Origin: Xanthobacteraceae bacterium | Lineage (GTDB): Bacteria; Pseudomonadota; Alphaproteobacteria; Rhizobiales; Xanthobacteraceae | Length of the DNA: 25,691 nucleotides | Reading direction: 5' to 3' | Assembly: GCA_019746355.1 (NCBI GenBank) | Contig: JAIESC010000051.1 | Coordinates: 1-25,691 of the forward strand | Shown here: positions 21,642-25,691 of the stretch, piece after piece | Layout: the number at the start of each line of letters is the position of its first letter | Position numbering within the stretch: the stretch's first letter is position 1 | Notes under the pieces: generated by a model | Told to the model about the DNA's origin: nothing | The model's database searches: none | The model's input: only the letters and a program-made list of their open reading frames with translations | Program-made: the position numbers and the translations under genes

Positions 21642-22412
21642 CTAAGCCGGCGGCGCCACGCCCGAGAGCTTCCGGCAGGCCTCGATCAATCCATCCTGCA
21701 AGGCCTCGTCGCGCGCGCTCGGGTTCGGCGCGCGCCGCTGCATGTGATAAAAATATTCGCCGGTGACGCGCGCAGCCGGATCGTCGCTGACCGCCAGCCA
21801 GACCTGCGTCCGGTGCGCCTGATCGAGATCGTCGGGCGCGCCCGGACCGCCCATCCGTGTGGCCACCCAGCCGGGCTCGAGCGCGTTGGAGCGCACATCC
21901 GGCCAGCGCCGCGCCATCGCGAACGCCAGCAGCACGTTGTGCAATTTGCTTTCGGCATAGGCCTGCGCGCCGGCCCAGGACCGCCTCGTCCAGGTCAGGT
22001 CCTGAAGGTTGGCGTCGGCGCCGTGGTGCATGCCTGAGCTGAGATAGACGAGCCGCGCAGGCTTCTCGATCAGCGCCGTCAGCACATAGGGCGCAAGCGT
22101 GTTGATGGCGAAGAGATGCGGCAGCCCGTCCTCGGTCTCGATCCGCCGCTCGCGGTAGCCCACCGCGACGTTGTGGATCACCGCATCGAACGGCCCGAGC
22201 CGGTTGGCCTGTTCGGCAACGCTATGCATCGCGGCGATGGTGGAAACATCGCCGATCACGGCAGGCACGTCGCGGCCCCGGACCGTGCGCGCCGCCCTGG
22301 CGCGGGCCTCGCTGCGGGCATGCAGCACCACGTCGTGGCCCTGCTCAACGAGCAACTGTCCGGCCATCAGGCCCAGGCCCGTGGACGACCCTGTAATGAA
22401 AACCCGCCCCAT
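21642..22412 (-). CDS. Short-chain dehydrogenase/reductase
   Basis: The product has 256 residues. The N-terminus carries the cofactor motif TGSSTGLG (7-14), followed by GDVST and HNVAV (80-84). The catalytic residues are Ser126, Tyr152 and Lys156 (YAESK). Arg33, just past the second strand, may favour NADP. The order of motifs is that of classical SDRs, which oxidise or reduce hydroxyl/keto groups. The substrate is unknown. The next gene in this direction is the FkbM gene, 89 bp on. Confidence 0.92.
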   Translation of the reverse strand: MGRVFITGSSTGLGLMAGQLLVEQGHDVVLHARSEARARAARTVRGRDVPAVIGDVSTIAAMHSVAEQANRLGPFDAVIHNVAVGYRERRIETEDGLPHLFAINTLAPYVLTALIEKPARLVYLSSGMHHGADANLQDLTWTRRSWAGAQAYAESKLHNVLLAFAMARRWPDVRSNALEPGWVATRMGGPGAPDDLDQAHRTQVWLAVSDDPAARVTGEYFYHMQRRAPNPSARDEALQDGLIEACRKLSGVAPPA

Positions 22413-22485
22413 GCCTTGCCCTCGCCCCAGCCGTCAGCTGGCGGCAATATCGGACGAAAGCAGGCGCCCTGCCATAGACCGGCGG

Positions 22486-22728
22486 TTACGGGTCGCGGTC
22501 CCGGAGTTCTTCGCGCTGCCCGACGTAGCGGCCCAATGCGAACGCGATCATCTTTTCTTCCTCGAGCATGCCTTGCCTCGCGGCCGCGATGACCGAGCGG
22601 GCAAGCTTCGCTTTTGCAACAGCCTCCGAGTCCCCGTTCAGCAGTCCTGCGAGGTGGAGCCTGGACCAGGCCTGCAGTACGGCGTGGGACATCTGCTCGG
22701 TCAGCTCTGGCGAAAACGCGTTTGACAT
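22486..22728 (-). CDS. Small conserved hypothetical protein (80 residues)
   Basis: ATG 22728 has GGAA upstream. The product is largely helical (SPELTEQMSHAVLQAWSRLH, then AVAKAKLARSVIAAARQGM, LEEEKMIAFALGRYVGQREE), with no signal peptide, membrane helix or known motif. It is transcribed divergently from the Crp/Fnr gene, with a palindrome between them, so that regulator may control it. I do not recognise a family. Confidence 0.7.
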   Translation of the reverse strand: MSNAFSPELTEQMSHAVLQAWSRLHLAGLLNGDSEAVAKAKLARSVIAAARQGMLEEEKMIAFALGRYVGQREELRDRDP

Positions 22729-22780
22729 GAAAAGTTCCTTTCAACGCTTGGAAGCACCCTAACGGGGCCCCGAGAAGCGG

Positions 22781-22798
22781 CTCTATCAATTGACAGAG
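22781..22798. promoter_or_regulatory. Palindromic operator between the small gene and the Crp/Fnr gene
   Basis: CTCTATCAATTGACAGAG is an 18-bp dyad broken by a single mismatched pair. Its centre is 72 bp from the regulator start and 61 bp from the divergent start. It differs from the TTGAT-N4-ATCAA boxes elsewhere in the window. Confidence 0.55.
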
Positions 22799-22861
22799 GA
22801 GTCCGAACTTTCGGCATTCCGAAGCGTTGGGCCCTGGATTGGACCGACGTAGACCGATGAA

Positions 22862-23593
22862 ATGCAAACCGAGCATGATGTCATCACCGCAAAGCTGTGC
22901 CGGCATTCCCAGCTCGATGAGCAGGACATCGCTGCGTTGCGGACCCTGCCCGTGCAGAGTCGCAAGCTCCGCCCCAACGAAGATTTCATTCGCCAGGGCG
23001 ACAAGCCCAAGGTTTCCGCGCTGGTGACGAGCGGCATGGTTGCGCGTTACCACCTGTTGCGCGGCGGCAAGCGTCAGTATCTTTCGTTTCACCTGACCGG
23101 TGATCTGCCCGATGCGCAGACCCTGTTCATCGAGCGCATGGACCACGCCGTATGCGCCATCGGCGACGCCATTATCGCGCTCATTCCGCATGAAAGGATC
23201 TGCGGCATGTTCGAACGGCGGCCACAGGTCGGCTTCGCGATCTGGCGTGAGACGCTGATCGACGCGGCCATCTTCCGCGAGGCCATCACCAACAACAGCA
23301 GCCGCCCGGCGATGACGCGGATGGCGCATCTGTTCTGCGAGCTCTACTACCGCGCCCGCGCCGCCGGGCTGGCCAAGCCCGGCTCCTGCATGCTGCCGTT
23401 CCACCAGGGGCAGATCGGGGAGGCCTTGGCGATGTCGATCGTCACCGTCAACCGCACCATCCAGGTGCTCCGCCGCACCCGCGCGATGGAATTCCGCAAT
23501 GGCATCCTGACGGTGTTCGACTGGAAGAAGCTGACCGAGCTGGGCGACTTCGACCCGAATTACCTCAATCTCAAAAAGCCCGCGCGGCTATAA
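22862..23593 (+). CDS. Crp/Fnr-family transcription regulator
   Basis: The product has 243 residues. The cyclic-nucleotide-like beta barrel covers about 18-110 (RQGDKPKVSALVTSGMVARY), followed by the long dimer helix and a winged HTH at about 180-222 (HQGQIGEALAMSIVTVNRTI). There is no N-terminal cysteine cluster, so it is not an oxygen-labile FNR. The recognition helix reads VTVNRT where FNR/FixK proteins have ETxSR, so it probably does not bind the TTGAT-type boxes here. The ligand is unknown. The nearby palindrome at 22781-22798 is a likely autoregulatory site. ATG 22862 has a weak ribosome site. Confidence 0.93.
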   Translation: MQTEHDVITAKLCRHSQLDEQDIAALRTLPVQSRKLRPNEDFIRQGDKPKVSALVTSGMVARYHLLRGGKRQYLSFHLTGDLPDAQTLFIERMDHAVCAIGDAIIALIPHERICGMFERRPQVGFAIWRETLIDAAIFREAITNNSSRPAMTRMAHLFCELYYRARAAGLAKPGSCMLPFHQGQIGEALAMSIVTVNRTIQVLRRTRAMEFRNGILTVFDWKKLTELGDFDPNYLNLKKPARL

Positions 23594-23651
23594 GCCACTC
23601 TTTCGCCGGCGCCCGAGGCGCCCCATATCGTCGTGTCACAGGACTGTTCCC

Positions 23652-23909
23652 ATGCCACGCTATTTCTTCAACACCCGGATCGGCGACGAGATCATTCCCG
23701 ACGAGGACGGCGAGGAGCTTCGCGATCCCGATCAGGCCTGGGAGGCGGCGAAAGCCATGATCGCCGAGCTGCTGCGCGACGAAGGCGATCACCCGAGCCT
23801 GCTTACGGCCTCGATCGTCGTGACCGACGAGAGCGGCGAGATCGTGCTGGAGTTTCCGTTCTCGGAGGCGCTGATCGGCGCGCCCGACGCGCCGCCGACC
23901 CGCCACTGA
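23652..23909 (+). CDS. DUF6894-type small protein
   Basis: The product has 85 residues and begins MPRYFFNTRIGDEIIPDEDG, the hallmark of a short Rhizobiales family often annotated DUF6894. The middle pattern DPDQAWEAAKAMIAELLRD fits a helix, and TASIVVTDESGEIVLEFPF forms strands. It is cytosolic, with no catalytic residues evident. It lies 58 bp after the Crp/Fnr gene. The function is unknown. Confidence 0.85.
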   Translation: MPRYFFNTRIGDEIIPDEDGEELRDPDQAWEAAKAMIAELLRDEGDHPSLLTASIVVTDESGEIVLEFPFSEALIGAPDAPPTRH

Positions 23910-23945
23910 CTTACCGGCTTCCGCCCGCTTCCTGGAAAACCCGCC

Positions 23946-24464
23946 ATGATCCGTCCCGACCGCCTCCTCCTCGCTTTCGCGCTGGCCGCGTCCGCCGCCA
24001 CCTTCGCATACGGCGCCGACGAGCCCGACCTGATCTTCAAGCGCTCCACCGTGTTCAAGTGGATCAGCCCGAACGACAAGCTTGCGACCTACGGCCTCGA
24101 CGATCCCGAGGTCGAAGGGGTGGCCTGCCATTTCACGGTGCCGGAAAAAGGCGGCTTCAAAGGCTGGATCGGCCTCGCCGAGGAGGTGTCCGACATCTCG
24201 CTCGCCTGCCGGCAGGTCGGCCCGATCCGCTTCAAGGCGAAGTTCGAGCAGGGCGACGACGTTTTCCGCAAGCGCCGCTCGTTGTTCTTCAAGAAGATGC
24301 AGATCGTCCGCGGCTGCGACGTCAAGCGGAACGTGCTGGTCTACATGGTCTATTCCGACCGGATCATCGAGGGCTCGCCGAAGAACTCGACCTCGTCGGT
24401 GCCGATCATGCCGTGGGGCCAGAACGATGAGATCCAGAAGTGCGGCGACTTCGTCGAGAGGTAG
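23946..24464 (+). CDS. CreA-family periplasmic protein
   Basis: The product has 172 residues with a signal peptide ending near AYGA (residues 1-24). The mature part follows the CreA pattern closely: VFKWISPNDKL, YGLDDPEVEGVACH, GLAEEVSDISLACRQVGPI, VYMVYSDRIIEGSPKNSTSS and PIMPWGQ. Three cysteines (VACH, LACRQ, RGCD) and a fourth near the end may form disulfides. CreA is conserved but its role is unknown. The gene is 36 bp after the DUF6894 gene. Confidence 0.9.
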   Translation: MIRPDRLLLAFALAASAATFAYGADEPDLIFKRSTVFKWISPNDKLATYGLDDPEVEGVACHFTVPEKGGFKGWIGLAEEVSDISLACRQVGPIRFKAKFEQGDDVFRKRRSLFFKKMQIVRGCDVKRNVLVYMVYSDRIIEGSPKNSTSSVPIMPWGQNDEIQKCGDFVER

Positions 24465-24521
24465 GCGAAGCGCGTCCGCTCCAGCTGGTCTGGCAGGCTG
24501 GTGAAAAGTCCGGGCGGGCAT

Positions 24522-24620
24522 TTCCGGGGCGCGCCGACAGGCGCGAGCGGAATCCAGCCATGAAGGAATTTGTTCCGGAACTGGATTCCGGGCTCGCGGG
24601 CTTTCGCCCGCGCCCCGGAA
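24522..24620. repeat. 99-bp palindromic intergenic repeat
   Basis: The outer arms TTCCGGGGCGCG (24522-24533) and CGCGCCCCGGAA (24609-24620) are perfectly complementary. The inner arms GGAATCCAG (24549-24557) and CTGGATTCC (24581-24589) also pair, and TTCCGGAA sits at the centre. It lies between convergent genes and could act as a bidirectional terminator. The GGATTCCGGG core is common in repeats of Bradyrhizobium-type genomes (recalled). Confidence 0.8.
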
Positions 24621-24647
24621 GGACGCCTCGGAGTTTTTCAGCACCCG

Positions 24648-25691
24648 CTACGTCGCTGCGGTGGCACGCCGCCGGTCGTGGTCGACCTCTGAATAGTAAC
24701 GCCGCTTGGCCTCCAGCATCTCCAGATCGGCGCGCTTGACCACCGCCTCCAGCCGCTCGCCGGGCTGGCTGGTCGCATAACCCATGGAGAAGCTGAGCGT
24801 CAGGTCCGCGTAGAACTGATTGTTGACCTCGATCAGATCGCGGATGGCCTGCATCATCGCCTCGGCTTCGGGTGCCTGCGTCGCCGGCAGGAGCACGGCG
24901 AACTCGTCACCGCCGATCCGCATCGCGTGCGCCGGCTTTTCAACCAGCGAGTTCAAGACTTCGCCGGCCCGGCGCAGCAGCGCGTCGCCCGCGGCATGGC
25001 CGAGCTCGTCGTTCGCGATCTTGAGCCCATTGAGATCGGCAACGATGACGCTGACCGGCCAGGGCCCCTTGCGTTCGAGCCGGTTCAATTCGTCCACGTA
25101 GAACGAACGGTTATAAAGCCTGGTCAGCACGTCATGCGTGCCGAGATACTCCAGGTATGCCTCGGCCTTCTTGCGCGCGGTGATGTCGGTGAGGGCGACC
25201 TGCACCAGCGACCAGTCCCGCTCGCTCCCCGGGAACACCGAGAACTGCAGCAGCAGGTTCAGCTTGGTGCCGTCGAGCGCGTAGTTGACCACCTCTCGCT
25301 GCTGAAACAGCTTGCCGTCCCACAGGTCAATGAGCTGCTCACGGAAATGCGCCTCCATCTCGTCGCGGAACGCCTCGGGCAGCCGGCGCAGCAGTGTGGC
25401 CTTGTCCGGCGCGCCGAACAGCTCCAGCGTCCGCCGGTTGACGTCGATGACGCGAATCTCGCTCATGCAGCGCCCGACGAACTCCTGGTGGACGTCGGTG
25501 AAAATCCGGAAATCGGTGATGCCCCGGTCACGCACCTCGTCGATCAGATTCTTGATCCTGGAGAAGTCCTCGACCCAGACCGACACGGGCGAGTGCTCGA
25601 ACAGCCCGCGCGCGTAGTGCTCGCTGCCGATCAGCCGGCGACGCGCCTGCTCCCGGTCGGTCACGTCCTCGATGGCGATCAGGACGCGGGC
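24648..25691 (-). CDS. PAS-GGDEF diguanylate cyclase, 5' end beyond the window
   Basis: The frame is open from 25691 (ARVLIAIEDVTDREQARRR), the tail of an upstream PAS/sensor domain, to the stop at 24648. A PAS domain follows (EHSPVSVWVEDFSRI to LVQVALTDITARKKA), then a GGDEF domain starting THDVLTRLYNRSFYVDELN. It has the metal and substrate residues of ADLNGLKIANDELGH and an intact MRIGGDEFAVLLP active site, so it should make cyclic di-GMP. An RxxD inhibitory site is absent five residues before GGDEF (EKPAHAM there), so product inhibition through that site is unlikely. No EAL domain follows. Confidence 0.93.
   Translation of the reverse strand, partial: ARVLIAIEDVTDREQARRRLIGSEHYARGLFEHSPVSVWVEDFSRIKNLIDEVRDRGITDFRIFTDVHQEFVGRCMSEIRVIDVNRRTLELFGAPDKATLLRRLPEAFRDEMEAHFREQLIDLWDGKLFQQREVVNYALDGTKLNLLLQFSVFPGSERDWSLVQVALTDITARKKAEAYLEYLGTHDVLTRLYNRSFYVDELNRLERKGPWPVSVIVADLNGLKIANDELGHAAGDALLRRAGEVLNSLVEKPAHAMRIGGDEFAVLLPATQAPEAEAMMQAIRDLIEVNNQFYADLTLSFSMGYATSQPGERLEAVVKRADLEMLEAKRRYYSEVDHDRRRATAAT

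Noticed and set aside
24825..24838. FixK-like TTGACCTCGATCAG
   Set aside because: It is inside the GGDEF gene, has one mismatch and is not placed before a start codon; probably chance.

Overview
The window is GC-rich chromosomal DNA that looks like a Rhizobiales alphaproteobacterium of the Bradyrhizobium/Rhodopseudomonas type. The evidence is FixK-type operators, an alphaproteobacterial LexA box, a Bug-family (TctC) binding protein, a DUF6894 protein, a hybrid histidine kinase and a PAS-GGDEF protein. The assignment comes from gene content and is an inference. I see no rRNA, tRNA, CRISPR array or replication origin.

Left part (1-3900). The 3' end of a hybrid histidine kinase is followed by an 18-bp tandem repeat, a large multi-branched inverted repeat and a LexA-type box. 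A 2,120-bp element (1181-3300) then interrupts the region. It has 19-bp terminal inverted repeats (18/19 matching) and a 6-bp target duplication (ACGGCT). It has no intact transposase. It carries a three-gene overlapping operon: a putative RelE/HigB-like toxin, an XRE antitoxin and a DUF6941-like beta-rich protein. A palindromic operator overlaps the first start codon. Decayed IS-type gene remnants lie at both ends of the element.

Centre (3500-14950), a low-oxygen/stress island. Six FNR/FixK-type operators (TTGA-N6-TCAA, one with a single mismatch) occur within 10.3 kb. They lie about 60-80 bp upstream of hsp20, two small cytochromes c, a tandem universal stress protein, a Sel1-repeat protein and a CBS-BON protein. 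Between them are an MlaE/MlaF/MlaD-type lipid ABC transporter whose MlaD is fused to a PqiC-like auxiliary domain, a DksA/TraR zinc-finger protein, a PepSY membrane protein, a 36-residue membrane protein, an APC amino-acid permease and a decayed cytochrome c fragment. Leftward from the operator at 10363-10376, a -10-like hexamer, a C-rich stretch and an intrinsic terminator outline a candidate FixK-controlled small RNA of about 94 nt. Just beyond the last operator is a large acyl-CoA synthetase/GNAT fusion (Pat-type).

Right part (17660-25691). These are ordinary metabolic and regulatory genes: a Bug-family binding protein with a cupin, a FlK-like thioesterase, a glycosyltransferase facing an FkbM methyltransferase, an SDR, a small conserved gene divergent from a Crp/Fnr regulator with a palindrome between them, a DUF6894 protein, a CreA-family protein, a 99-bp palindromic intergenic repeat, and the 3' part of a PAS-GGDEF diguanylate cyclase that runs off the window.
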